A stretch of 64,000 nucleotides of DNA, taken from the NCBI GenBank assembly GCA_036925085.1, contig JAUPFP010000133.1:1-64000 (forward strand). The letters are read 5' to 3'. The position numbers and the translations under genes are program-made. The stretch comes from Brachycybe producta (lineage: Eukaryota > Arthropoda > Diplopoda > Playtdesmida > Andrognathidae). Shown piece after piece: positions 29,131 through 42,600 of this stretch (within the stretch, counting starts at the first letter, position 1; every line of letters begins with the position of its first letter). The notes beneath the pieces are model-generated. The model ran no database searches and was not told where the DNA came from. It saw only the letters and a list, made by a program, of their open reading frames with translations.

Positions 29131-31968
29131 TTAATAATAATAATAAAAAATGGAAATCGCCGCTGTTTTTATTTTCATTTTTGTTGATGTAATTGAGAAA
29201 CACGAAGATGATCATCTGATTCATGTTTGTTTTTTCTATTTATAATAGCAATTACTTTTTGATCGTGAAACATGACATAAGAGCCATTTGTGTTGCCACT
29301 TTTTGTTCGTTATGTTTTTTTCTTTTCTTCTTCGTCTTTATTTTTGTTTTCTATCACGCAAACGATTTTGAAACATTCATTTAATGGGAAATAAGGGAAT
29401 CAGTTTATGGTTATTTGATTGCAGTTTTTTGGTCTTAGGTATAATAAGCAAAGTATTGAAGGCTCTTTTTTTTTGGCAACAACGAACCATCTATAAAGTG
29501 ATTTAAAAGTTTTATTAGATGCATATTGGCAATAACTATGGTGAACTAAATGGTAACCTTGTAATGGGGTACGCACACGTCACACATACATGTACGTGGC
29601 CTCGCGCGCGCACACACAGCGCCATACGCATGTGGCACACATAAATATAAACGCCGCACACCCACAACATCACACACGCACATAAAATTCAGAAAGTTTT
29701 CTTTCTTTTTTTTTTTTGCTGAAGGTGGGATCACATTACTAAATAGTGTTAATATTGCTGCACAACCTGAAAATGTACAAACTACCAAAAAACTGGATGT
29801 TTTGTCATCAAACTCATCAGTTAATTTTATTTACAGTAGCCACAGCCCAAGAGTGTCGTTGTAGCCACAGTTTGTAGCCAGACTTTTAATATTCAATGTT
29901 GTATTTCTATTGGTTGCAACAATCTCTTGACATATGGGTTGCAAGTGATGCTTTCTATTATTGCAATTACACCTTATACAACAGTCTGTTGAGTAGTGTG
30001 AATCTGGCTTAACAAAAACTTTTCTTGAATTTTTTTTTCTAATAGGAGGTGTTTTATTTAGGTGAAAACTACTTTCTCGTAAGACTAGAATAGGCCTACT
30101 ATATATATATATATATATTTTTTTTTTTTCAATGTTCTTTAGTGCAGACTAGAGACCTTTCAGTAAATCAAATTATGAACTAGATTGTTGCAATGAGGAG
30201 GTATTTTTTATCCACGCACGTTTTTCCTTTTGTAACTATAGGTTTATTATATCAAAGACTTTTATAGAGACATTTAATACAAAGCTTTTAGCCTAGAGTG
30301 TCTATATTTTGTGTATATGTGTATATACATTATATAATGTATATACAGACTTACATATAATACAATGGATAAGTCGAGTTTGAAAATGATCTACATCCTG
30401 AATACAAGTCCATCGTCTTATAGCTCAATGATGTTATTTTTTTTTTCGCTTTTCGATTCAGTAAAAAAAACGTAAATATACAAAACTAGATTTTTATTTG
30501 ATATGAATTAATTCATAGTTTCATATATCAACAAATGTTTTATTTGTGCCCAAATTTCAGACGGAAACTTGGCACTTGAACTTAAACAGGGTTACAACGC
30601 CTCCTAAACTTTGATTATTTTGTCTTTTGGGTGCAAAATGAAGAGAAAGTGTTTTAAAAATATCATATGTTTACAAATAAACTTTTCATGAACCCCATTA
30701 TATGTTCAAAAGCTTAAAATTTGGTCATTTTCAATTAAAATCGCCATAAAAAGCTTACTTATTTAAAAATATCAAATGAAAATATCCTTAAGGTGATTTC
30801 GATGTGTAAACGCCTCTCGAACGCTGATTATTCTGTCTTTCAGGAGTAAAATTAAAAGAAACAAGAAAGTGTTTTAGAAACTAGAAAGGTAGTACTTGTC
30901 ATTTTTATGTTGATATCTTTCAAAATAAGCTTTTTATGTCAGTTTGAATCTGACCCAACTTTAAGCAGATGACGCTTAACAGACAATTTTGGTAATAAAA
31001 ATTATACATTAACAAAAAAATACCCTTAAGTGATTGAACCGCCCTTCTAATTTCTAAAACAATTTCTAGTTTCTCTTAATTTTGCTCATGAAAAATAGAA
31101 TTAGAGTTTGTAATAGTCAAACTGTTCATAAATCATTTTAATCAGCATCCTTTAGAGCCTAATAGAGTTTCTCTTTTTTTTTTTTTGCAACCCTGCTTTG
31201 AGGGTTCAAGCGGAGGTTCAAGTGCTGTGCTTGATTTTTTAAAGAAATTTGGACCTAATAATTTGGACCAAAGTAAGGTCAAGTTAAAAAATAGTTTTAT
31301 CACTGAAAGTCCACCATCATTGATCAATTAATTGATTAGATGGTTCATTAAAAAAAGTTTGGAGTTCTCCAAAAAAAAAAGTTGTTGCAACTTGAAATGA
31401 AAAGAGATCAAAAGAGATGGTTTCTGAATGAATGAATGAATGGCTTGCTTGCCAATAGATGTTTTCTAGGGGCTGTCTGTCTGTCTGTACAGATTTGTGT
31501 TTTGCCTTCCTGTCCTTATTATGAACATACCGACTTAATCTCTTTATTAAAAATATATATAGTAAAAGCCTCATTTCTTTTTTGGAATTTTTTCTCTTTT
31601 TTTGTGTGTTTCATCTTTGGCAAGGATCTTTTTGTTTAGCTCTTTTTCTAATTTTGTCATTATCATCATCATCTTCTTCCTCTAATGAATGATTGTAGGG
31701 TTGGTGGTGGTGGTGGTGGTGTTGTTGTAGTTAATTAAAAAGGAAGATGGGCATTCCCAGTCAAACAAAAGAGCTTTTTTTTGAAAGCCTTATTTGGACG
31801 TTGATTTCAGCTGTGTCTCATTGTTACAAAAACATAAGACACACAGATGAATACAATGGGAGAAATTTAGTTAATTTGTACAATAACTAGACAATGCACA
31901 GAACAACCAATTAATAACGTTCAGGCAATGTGCGGAGTTTCTAAAACAATAAGCAATCTACACTGTCA
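29131..31968. other. AT-rich host DNA with MITE fragments
   Basis: Family A halves lie at 30866-30892 and, inverted, near 31035-31070; family B pieces at 30571 and 31186-31240. A run rich in CACA lies near 29605-29690. No gene seen. Confidence 0.45.
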
Positions 31969-32090
31969 TATTTTTTAATGGTTTTTAAGTCAAAGCTAGG
32001 GCTAAACTCATCAACTTTTACTTGAAAATTGCTATCAAGTGCCATCATGAGTTTCGAAACTACCTTTGAATTAGCATTCATTAAGATTAC
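31969..32090. repeat. Palindromic MITE, family C copy 2
   Basis: It matches the copy at 9991-10109 through AATGGTTTTTAAGTCAAAGC, the central CATCAACTTTTACTTGAAA region, and CTACCTTTGAATT...CATTAAGATTAC. Confidence 0.65.
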
Positions 32091-33026
32091 AACCCTAAAG
32101 CCTCAGTGACATAATCAAAGAGTTGATATGTTGTTTTAGTCATTTTGTACATTGCCAAAGCACTCATTATTATGCAGGGTAGATTATTGATTCTGTGCAA
32201 TGGTTGGTTTTCAACTTTTGGTGCGAAGAAACAAACTGACATAATGATTACTACGCAATATCAAGCAAATGTTGCTCAATCTGTGGCTCAGGCGGTAATT
32301 GTGAAGTAACAATCCCGTTTCGATCAAACATGGTTGATAATCAACAATTTTTTTTTTGCAATCAAACACACTGGTTAGAGGCTAGAACTCTAGTTGACAA
32401 CTTATAGTAACCAGACATCTAGCCTCTAACAGGGCTTCTTGATTAGAATAAAAAGGCATAATTGCAACTGCTCTAGGGTCATAATTTGAGAAGCATCGCA
32501 TAAAAATCCGAGCCCTAGTGATTACAGATGATAGAACACGCACACAAATGCACAAACACAGTAGTAGATAAACACATACAAAACACTATGTTATACGACA
32601 AATGTTCAACTAGCTCATGGGACCTATATTTTATGCATAGAGCTTTATGGATTTGCTATTTTTTTAGGTGCAAAGGTGCTATGGTGATGTTATATCACTG
32701 TGATAATGTTCATTGTGTAGGGTTTTTTTTATCAATAAGTACTGCTCTATGGCTGATAAAACTGGAATTTTATTTGAAAGACCTTCCTTTGGTCACAAGT
32801 TGCATCTTTTTTGTATAAATTGTTAAGTTTGTTTGCAATGTTTTTATGTTTCTAACCTTTTCATGAGACTTAATCATTAATGTCAATGAAATCTTCCTTC
32901 ATTTTTTGTTTTCATAATAAAAGTGGTCTATTGAGGCCTATTGTCATATGTTTAGACACATTATTTTTATTCATTGTCTGTTTCTAACGAAAGAAATTAA
33001 ATAATCTTTCTCTCTGTCTTTTTCCT

Positions 33027-33033
<7 letters not shown>
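32091..33033. other. Host DNA, no gene seen
   Basis: No supported feature. Confidence 0.4.
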
Positions 33034-33102
<69 letters not shown>

Positions 33103-33137
33103 CGCTCGCTCTCTCTCTCTCTCGCTCGCTCTCTCTA
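33034..33137. repeat. (CT)n microsatellite with CTCG interruptions
   Basis: CT repeats over about 100 bp with several CTCGCTCG units near 33099-33129. Confidence 0.95.
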
Positions 33138-35270
33138 AAGTCAAAAATTTCATCTTATAATAATATAATGGTTAAAATTGGTCGCAATTGATTGAAATTG
33201 GGTTTTTAATATTTTATTTTCGTATTTATTTTCATAGTTTCAAAATAAGTTTTTTTTTTTTGGTAAATTTTTTTAATTACGTCGAACGTTATTCGTAACA
33301 TTGTTTTAAGCTGGGTTGGCGTTATTCAACAAATTATTAATATATATAGTTTCCTTGTTTGTATGTTTGTAACATAACGCTCAAACGTTGACGCTCAAAG
33401 GTTGAATCGCATAAAACTCGGCGATTACTATAAAAGTCCTGAGTTGTACATACTGTATGTACGTTGGGTCGAGGTATAAGTTATATTATTATTAAAAACA
33501 AATACAGTGTTCGGTAAGGAATAATATATAAAAAGTATTTTTTAATCACATAAATATATATTTTATATATTTTTTAAATTTTAAATTAAAGATAAAATGT
33601 CCTAGGATGGTCTCCACTGCTAGTTGTTGTGTAATGCTGCACAAATCTGTGGTGACCAACTTCAACGTGTTCATTTTCACAATAATGGCGGATTTACATG
33701 AATCAAGTATCAATGTATCAATTTTTAATTTAAATAATTCAATTAATACTGTTTACAGTGAACAATATTTTATTAGCATTTTAACATAATTTTTAGATTG
33801 AAACTTAATTAATATTTTGTAACATATTTTATGACATAGGTCTATCACATATTTAAAAATGTATTTAAAATTTATTTAAAATGTTACAATGTTACTTTTA
33901 ATTGTTGCGGATTTTTTTTTTAATTTTAACAATGCTTAATTTTAAATTGGTGTTCAATTTATTTATTTAGAAAACAGAAAATTAATATTTAAAAGGTAAT
34001 ATAATATCAGAAGGATCCAGTTGAATTTCGAATGTTAAGTTTTTTCTTCTTGAATTTGGACCTAAAGTGTGTAACTACTTAGGTAAAGATGAAGTTGGTG
34101 TACTACTTTCCCATTGATTTATTTCAGAAGAAAAAAATAACTTTTTCAGTAAACGTCACGCAGTTAACAATATGTGGAGTGATATGTAATTTACCTATTG
34201 TCGGCAACTTTTTTTTTCTGTTATATGGCTTATTATTATTATTTTTTTTAATTTTTTCTGATGCATTAATATTTTTTTTTTCTTCTCTTCTGTATGTAAG
34301 TGAGAAACACAAAGAAAAAAGCTTTTGTGTTATTTGTATTCTCGTATTTTCTTTTTTTATATATAATGTATGTGATACAAAGGTATTTTTTCTTCTGTAT
34401 GTATATATATATGCATGTGTGTGTGTGTTTTAAAGGATTTCATGTAAGTTGAGCTAAGTTTTGTTCACATTTTTCTTTTATGTATACTACTACTATTACT
34501 ATTACTACTACGTAGGCACACGAAACACTAAATCAATACTTCACTGTATATTTATTCTCCGTGTATGTGTATGAGAAAATCTGGGCTTTGACGGTAGAAA
34601 AGTGAAATCTTGTATTATACGAGCCCCTTATGCATGTAACGTTCCTATTTTTCATTTAATTCTGTCTGTGTCTCTGTGTGTAAGTGATTTTCATTCAAAG
34701 TGACCCAAATATTTACAGTGTAGCCGCAAAGTCTCTATGCATAATCATTAATATCATCTGTTTATTATTTGTAAAACCAAAAAAGTTTTCATAATCACGG
34801 TTCCAAACCCATTTTGGTTACACTTTGGATTAACGTACTAATTTGTTGACACCTATTTCATCGCTGGTAGCATAGCTTGTGGCAGTCCGTTGCTACATTT
34901 TTCAGACACTTCAATTACATTATTTTTTTGGCAGTCGGGAGTGTTGTATATTTTTTTTCAAAAAATTTCTGACATGCGGGGCTTCCTGTGGCAAAAAAAA
35001 AACTAAATTCTCAAAATATCCAAAATCCTGTTTTTCTATGTTTGACCAAAACTTGAAAGTGAAAAACAAAAATGCTCAATTTAAAATTGCTATAGTTTAT
35101 TTAAAAAAAAAATAAGTTATCAACATGACAATCGTCATAAGTGATTGATTTTTAACCCTCTTCTAGTTTCTAAAGTAATTTTTAATTCTTAAGCAATTCA
35201 GAATAACCAGTTCTTTCTATTCTCGTTTCATTTATATTTGCAATAGTTATATTATAAAATTATATATATA
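33138..35270. other. AT-rich host DNA, no gene seen
   Basis: An inverted family A half is at 35158-35175. Long T-tracts explain the short frame at 34089-34433. Confidence 0.45.
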
Positions 35271-35812
35271 TTAAGCCAGGTCTGTGTGTGTGTGTGTGTG
35301 ATTAACGCTGTACAAACAAGGACAAAAACCTTGAAGCACGTCGGAATTTATATAAATTTAAATGAATAAATGAACCGCTTTTTTTCTCAAGGTCAACTAT
35401 ATGTTGCACACTCCCCATCCAAGAACCCCATGATATTAAATTGGAGAGGGGAAAAGGTTGGAAAGTGTAGAAGGGAGAGAGAGAGAGAAACGTGGAGGGG
35501 GAAAAAGTGGGAGGGGCTGACTGAAATTAAAATGAAAGGAGTAAAAATGGAACAAACGACGCGCATGCGCACACCAGAGAAAATGAAAAACTCATTTTCT
35601 CTTTCAAATATAAAAAGGGGAGGGGATAATAGTAGCAAAATTAAACTAGAATTTATCACAGGTAACTGTGCCCTTTTATGAACGTCATCAATTTTTAATT
35701 GGTTTGTTACTTGGTCTAACGTCATAAAAGGGCGGAGGAAAAGAAATTCTAATGCTGGGCACAATTGCCTGTGAATTTTGCTCCCGTCATTTATGACGGG
35801 TTACCCCACTAG
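35271..35812 (+). mobile_element. Helitron-like nonautonomous element, copy 2
   Basis: Start TTAAGCCAGG after TATATATA, a (TG)n stretch, a conserved segment with AACGCTGTACAAAC and GAACCCCATGATATTAAATT, an inner palindrome with CATAAAAGGGCGG, then the terminal hairpin and CTAG at 35809-35812. It closely matches copy 3. Confidence 0.8.
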
Positions 35813-36580
35813 TATTTTAATATAACTTCTATTAAGTGGTGCACCTCATGATAATAATAAGCCAACGAGTAATCTTGAGATGACAAATAGTGTGCGTTTA
35901 AATTTCTACCGTGTTCTTCTTATCCATTTCATTTTCATGAGTTAAGCCCTACTGACCAAAAATGTTCACTTTTATTTAAACAGGTTCAAATAAAAAGGAG
36001 CTTTTGATGTTGTCATTTGTTCTGCAACTTTTTTTTTTTTAGTTTTGATGCATTATTAAAATTGTGAAAATAATAATAATACAGAAAATGGCGATTCTAA
36101 CAATGTGTATTATAATGGTGCCTTTTGTAAATTAGACACGGTCAAATTGCTTTTACGACCAACTCTTTCGACCCTTTTACGTGTACATAATTGTACTATA
36201 AGAGTCTGTTAAAATTGTTCAGTTTTAATAAAACTTCAAGTCAATTAAATGTGACTGCAGTTAGTTTCGGTTAATGAGCTGTTTTTCTTGTTTTAGAATG
36301 TATTATTATTTCTTCAGTGTTTTCTCTCGCTTTTTATTTAACGAATATAATGACAAATTTTGTCATATAAACTTTTTTTTAAAAAGAAACCATTTTAAGT
36401 TTTCTATGTTTTTTTTTTTTTGTTATATTTATTTATCTTTATGAACATGAAACAACTTTTTTTTGAGGACTTTTTATTTGATTTTGATGACACGACCTTT
36501 AAATGTGGCTGTGTTGACGCCCTTTTATGTTAAAAGCCAAACACACATAATGTGTATACGCACATATATATGTGATGGTG

Positions 36581-36619
<39 letters not shown>

Positions 36620-39600
36620 ACACACACACACACTCTGTTTCTGAATTGTGCTAAATTAAATTTTTCTCGAGTTATTTCTACTGAAAGGTTGAAATCTCAT
36701 TTTGGTGTCATGTGAAAAACAAAAAAAAAGTTTTTTTCTATTCGATATGTAAACAGCTGCTACAATCCTGTGTTTGTTTGTGTGCATATGTGTGTGTGTG
36801 TGTGTGTTTTGTGTGTGTATTTAGGCTATGTGTGTGTGTGTATTTTAGACTGTGGTGTTTTTTTTGGAACATCAGTTTCTTTTAGCTGTCAGGACAGTTT
36901 TCACATTTCCTTTCACTTTTTTTTCTTTCTTCTTCTGGAACGCTTAAGTTAGTTATCACTTGCAATATCGCCAACAAAATGTTACCAGACTCTCGATTTT
37001 GTTAGATCTTGAGTTCTCAAAAGAAGAAATATCTAAGTTTTTTATGAGTGTTTAGAGAAGAAGAAGAAGAAAAAATTGATTTGACCATCTTTTTCCCACA
37101 AAAAAAATTGTTTTTTTTTTTTTCATTTTGTTTCATTACGGAAAAAAAGAACCATTGTTTTTTTGTTATTAGTTTATTGATGCTGCTGACCATTTTGAGT
37201 TTTAAGCACAAATTTAGGAAGCAAAGTTGCCATTTGAACTTTGCCTTTTTTACTCTTTTGTGCAGAGTTTCAACATAAAAGCTCTTGTTTGACAGCACTC
37301 AATAAAATCAGTGTTTTTCAATGTTGTATTTCAGTTCAGAAAATTCAACTTTTAAGTTCAAGTGTCTATTTTTTTAATGCTTATCAAAATTAATTTTTAT
37401 CCCAATTATGTTTCTTCTATTTGTAGAAGTAAGTTGAAGAATAAATAATTTCAAAGTTTGTTATAAGCTAGAGTAATTGTTAAATGATTTCAAAGTATTT
37501 TCATAATGATACCTTTTAAGGACATTTTGAAAATAGACAAAAAATTTTAAATTTCACGTTGTTGTTTTTTGTCTGAAAAAATCCTTTGAAAATAAGAATT
37601 AATATTTTCAAGTTATCATAGTTTATTTTAAAATATATCATTATGTTTAAAAAAAATTAGAACAGCACATTTGAACACTACTGAATTCTAGAATTTTTTT
37701 TTTCAAACAAACTTTGAATATATATATATTTTTAAAATTTGTGTTTAATGCATAAAAACTGGAATGTCAAATATTTTTTTCTTGAATTGCGTTAACAAAT
37801 TTCCTGTTGAACCACCTTAATTGATTAAAGATATTTAATTTCCGATTTGTTTTCTCGTTTGTCAGCATTTAATTTATGTCCGGTTTGCAGAATTTTAGAA
37901 AAGTAATTTCTTATCCTGTAAAAAAAATATTACTAATAAAAGCTTGTGTTATGAGTGATTGCCCATCTTCAGGGACTCTTCCTGTTTTAGATAGATAAAT
38001 TTGTATGGCGATGATATTACCTATATACAGTATTTTATAAGTCTAAATATGTTTTTGCGTGTGTGATGGTCGGCCAACAGTAAAGTTTTGGCTAATGCTT
38101 GAGCAGACTTCCGGTTGAAAACAGATAAGAGAGATTATTGAACATGATAAATGGAAAACATTATCCGTCACTTAGGATATTTTTTATTAAGATGAATGTT
38201 CAGTGAATTGAATTCATAAATGAAACATTGGGAAATGACCTCTTGTGACCTCTCTCTCTCTCTTTATCATGTCAATGTCTGGTGGTCGTTTCTCTCTTAT
38301 GTTGTTTAGTCTGCATTTAGACTATTAATTAGCAGTTAATAAATTACACTCTTGTCACCAGAATAGAACTCAAAAATGAGGTTCTGATTTTCTCTAAATG
38401 GAAGGTAACAAAAGAGTGTTTAAAAAGATTTCTAGCTGTTGCTATCGACTTATTTTTTTCTACTATTTTCTGCGTTTTAAAAGCAACATGAAAGCATTTC
38501 ACAAACTAGAAATCATTTAAGGACACTTTCATGTTCATATTTTTCAAAATAATTTTTTATGTACTGGAAATTTTTTTTAAAAAAAATGGCTGCTACTGTA
38601 CAACTGTGCAAAAACTTAAAAGATTTTGTCATTTTTAGACGCTGCTATGAAATTCTATTTTTAAAATCATCGTGGACATTTAATAGTTTTTTATTTTCTG
38701 AGAGAAAAAAAAAATAATTTGATTTAAATCGAATTATTGAAAAAAAATTATTGAAAATTTTTTTTCAATTTTTAGAAAATTTTATTTTTATTATTTTAAA
38801 CAATATTAATTATGGTATATTATCAGTGATGACAAACGATTGGAAGTGAAATTCAGGAAAGTCTCTGTGACATTTTTGTGCATTTTATTTGATATTAAGA
38901 TGGTTTATGAACAGCTGACCGAAAGACCGAATAACCAAAAGTTCGAGAGACATTTACAGTTTAAAACTGCCTTAATTTCACCAAGAATGAGCACAGTCTT
39001 TTTAAAATAAACAACGTTAAGAAATCACTATAAAAAAGTCAGAGGGATTTAAATCACTGCCATTCTGCTTTTTAATAAAAATAATCTACTAGCTTAAGGT
39101 ATTTTTTCAAAGAAATTTTGAATTGAATTTTTCTTTAAAGTTGTGATCCAAACAGTCAAAATATTTCTGATGTTGCAAAAGTCAAACTTTTAATATGAAT
39201 AATATAAAACTGCTTTGACATTTCAGAATGATTGACAAAGTTGTCAAGGTTTTTTGTTGTTGTATATTATATTTCGATTTGGTTTTTATATATAATGTGG
39301 CATAAAGTTGATGCTGTTTATGAGTTAGCCAATATTGATCCTAACAATCTACTTCCTTTTATATTGATCGATAGTAGCAGCAGTTACATAAAAGGAATAG
39401 AACTCGAAGATGGAAGAAGAAGAAGAAGAAACTACAAGAGGTCATCATCTACATGGTGACATATATTACTTTAGAAAATGTTTTTTTTCCCATGGTGCCA
39501 TTTCATTTTTGACATTAGATAACACATAGAATGGTCTCTCATACCTATTATGGACTTTAGAATTGGATTTGTTTGTAAGATGGGTTCAATACAGTTAAAT

Positions 39601-40584
39601 GCCTAGGTCCATAAAGTAAACGTGTACTGTTTTTACTGTCGAAAAAGCGTCGACCGATCACGGTCGGTTAGGACCCGGCAGAGTGGTGGGCAACCCCGGG
39701 CCCACTTGTGACCTACCGTGGACAAAACTGACCGACCGTGGTCCAAAGTGACTACGGGTGCCATAGGTTGGGTAACGGTAAAAAGAGTTACGCCTCAGGG
39801 GAGTAACCCCCCCCCCCCCGACAAAATTATGACTTATATACGGTATACTGTATACAGTATATATTTGTAATTAACATTAAGAAATAAGTACTGACTGTTC
39901 CATGTCAAAAACGTCATTAAAACTTGATGTAATCTGCATTTAAAAAAAAACTTTGAAAAAAATAAATTAAAAAGGGCTTTATTTAGATTTTAGAAACTAG
40001 AAAATAACTGAATCACGCAAGATTAATTCCATTTTTTAAAATAGTTTTTTATGGTAATTTATAAATGTTTACCGTTTTTAAATTTTTGTATACATTAGCA
40101 GACGAATTGTTTTTCATTTTTAGCCCAATAAAAAGTTTATTTTTTTAAAGATGTAAACATGAAAATACCCTTGAGACCAGTTTCTATCAGTTGATGTTTG
40201 AACTCTGGTTAAACATGAAAAAATCATCTGGCTAAAATGTGGCCATTTTCAACCTCGCGTAAAAGCTTATTTTAAAAGAAATCGATCTGTAAATAGTATT
40301 AAGAGGTGAAGATACTGTTCTAGTTTGTAAAATAATTTCAAGGTTTTCTTATTTAAAGTAATCGAGTCCTACAGCAGAATCCTAGTCTTTTGCATTTATT
40401 TATGTTAAAATAGTGGTGCCCAACCCGAGTTCCGCACGAAATGATCACATTGTTTTGCAGGAATGTTTAGAGAAATGGTACTTTTTTAATTCTCATAAAA
40501 CGTTTCTTCAGGTTTTTTTTTACATTTTTTGTGTTGTTTCTTAATAAAAATTTAGATCCAATTTTTCTGTAGACTAGAAATGTA
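35813..40584. other. AT-rich host DNA with microsatellites and MITE fragments
   Basis: CT/CA tracts at 36583-36633, GT tracts at 36778-36841, a family B copy at 37205-37370, family A halves at about 38500 and 39990, a (AGA)n-like tract at 39413-39430, and a GC-richer patch at 39640-39820 with a C-run. An hAT-like left end (TAGTGGTGCCCAACCCGAG) lies at 40414. No gene seen. Confidence 0.45.
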
Positions 40585-40660
40585 AATAAAAACCATAGAT
40601 TTTGTTGGGTTTGTTAATATCATGAAATTATCAAACCCAACACAGCCTATGGTTTTTATT
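40585..40660. other. 76-nt stem-loop
   Basis: AATAAAAACCATAG (40585-40598) pairs perfectly with the segment ending at 40660, and TGTTGGGTTTG pairs with CAAACCCAACA inside it, giving about 29 bp in all. It could be a microRNA-like hairpin or a minimal palindromic element. Confidence 0.55.
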
Positions 40661-41684
40661 TGGGTCGTGGTCTTTGTGGGCCTTATGGGATCAGTGGTTA
40701 CAATCTTGGGGCTCTTTAGTTTATAGAGACTCTCGTTGTTTGACTGGAGTCTATCTAGTTTGAAATTCTTGTTTGCATATTTATTTAATTGCGAAATGTT
40801 AGAAAAAATACAACATTTGACGACTGTTTTCTGTTTTTAGTTTTATATTTTCTTGTCCATATCACAATATACAATATACTGTATATTATGAAATTAGGTT
40901 GTTACAACTTGATATTTTATGAAATATAAAATGATGTCTTCAATAAACTGAGCCATGAGTTGTTTTCTCAAATAAGGTTTATTGGATACAATGTTAACAA
41001 TAAAATAGGAAATGAAGGAATAAAAGGGTTAACAAGAAACTTAAGACAGTTGCCACTCAACAACCTTGTTTTGTTGTTCTTTTTCTCTTGGTTTTGTTTA
41101 TTACATCAATTCGTATGTATTTATGTGTGTTGTCAAGATATATAGTGAAGAATTAATAAGATCGATCTCCTTTCTCTTCATTCTTTCTTTGTTTCTTTTC
41201 TCTTATGTTCATGATATTCTTTCTTGTCTTGTTTTTATTTTCCAAAAACAACTTGAACCCATCTTTGACGTTTCAAATTAAAGTTTGGGAACTGAACAGA
41301 TCTCGAACTTTTCAGTGTTTTTTTTCTGTCTTTCTTGCTTTTTTTTTTTTCTTTTTCCTTTTCTCAAGCTTCGATCTAATGTTATTAGTTCTGTAGAATC
41401 TACTTTGTCACTTTAATCTCTTTGATGACGTCGTTCTTCTTTAGAAGAAGAAAAGGGTATATTTCTATATGTGTTTATTTGGGAGAGGTTTTTCTGAAGA
41501 GTTTCAGCTTTTTCATTTAATGTCACTCTTTAAGATGTGATTCACACTTCGCCGCGAATACGCCCATTTCGCCGCCAGCCATTCTGAACCGCGCATTTGC
41601 TGGTTGCTCGACAGCCTTACTAAGAGCCAAATGTTTTGCCTTTTTATTAGTAGTCTGCATTTCAGAAGAGCAACACTGAATAGA
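40661..41684. other. AT-rich host DNA, no gene seen
   Basis: Short frames at 40960-41396 are T-rich and not coding-like. Confidence 0.4.
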
Positions 41685-41792
41685 AATTGAAAGTGTGTTA
41701 GAAACTAGAATGGTAGCTGTTGCACTACATGTTCATATAATTCAAAGTTGGTCTACCCTTCTAGTTTTAAAAAAAAAAACACTTTCAATTTT
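41685..41792. repeat. Palindromic MITE, family A, complete copy
   Basis: ATTGAAAGTGTGTTAGAAAC plus TAGAATGGTAG on the left mirrors CTACCCTTCTAGTTTT and AAACACTTTCAAT on the right. Halves or diverged copies of this family occur at least a dozen times in 15-63 kb. Confidence 0.8.
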
Positions 41793-42112
41793 TCTTTCTT
41801 ATTGTTGCTTCTGAGAGACAGAATAATCAGTGTTTCAGCGAGCGTTTGCACTTTAAAAGTACCTTAAGGCAGATTTACTAGTGAGCTTATGCTTAGAATT
41901 GGATGAGCTCAAGCACCAATGTACTTTCAGTTTGCGGCTTGTCCTTTTTTGAATTTGATCTACTTCTAAATTGAACAAAAGCCAAGCTAAATAAACACCA
42001 ATTTGAAACAAACGCCAAACTAAATTTCTGGCGAAAATTTATAAGTCATTTTGTTTGCCATTTGTTCATAATATCTCTGTAGTAAGATGCAAGGTTTTTT
42101 TTGTACAGCTTA

Positions 42113-42167
42113 GGTAAAGTGAGCATGTTGGTTTGTCACGTAACAAACCGAACATCACCGCTTTACC
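42113..42167. other. 55-nt stem-loop
   Basis: GGTAAAG pairs with CTTTACC at the base and GGTTTGT with ACAAACC at the top, around a 6-nt loop, with an internal mismatch zone. Confidence 0.5.
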
Positions 42168-42390
42168 GAAGTGCTATGGTGTCCGTTGAAAGGTCTTGGC
42201 ATACACGTACTGGCTGCAAAATCCTAGATGCGAATTATATCCGAAATTGGCACTTAGCCTCCAAATAGTTTTTTTTAGTGTAGAGCGAAGAGAGCCACAG
42301 AAATCAGCAACATGTTTATGAATATAGCACACAACATGAAAACTCGTTTGCAATGAAAGTAGCCTGTTTACATTTCACAGTTACAAGAAG

Positions 42391-42600
42391 CTCTCGAGAA
42401 CTGCCCATTTTGAGACATTCTCCGGATTGCCGAGGACTTCACGGTGTCTATATGTTTAATGGGCTTCTTTGGTTTTATAGGCTTCAGGGGCTACATAGTT
42501 TTCATAGGCTCCGAGGGGTCCTCCAGTTTAGAGAGACTTCTGGGAATTTCGTAGTTTCGAGAACATGCCGGCACCATCCCAATTTTGAGAGGCTTTTGTC
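42391..42600. repeat. Degenerate 27-28-bp minisatellite
   Basis: About seven diverged units. The best are AGGCTTCAGGGGCTACATAG (27-bp unit near 42479), AGGCTCCGAGGGG..., AGACTTCTGGGAATTTCGTAG-type and AACATGCCGGCACCATCCC units, each ending in a GTTTT/ATTTTGAG-like block. Confidence 0.6.

Noticed and set aside
28639..29134. Long Arg/Glu and Ser/Leu/Phe frames
   Set aside because: Translation of the GA expansion in the Helitron-like copy.
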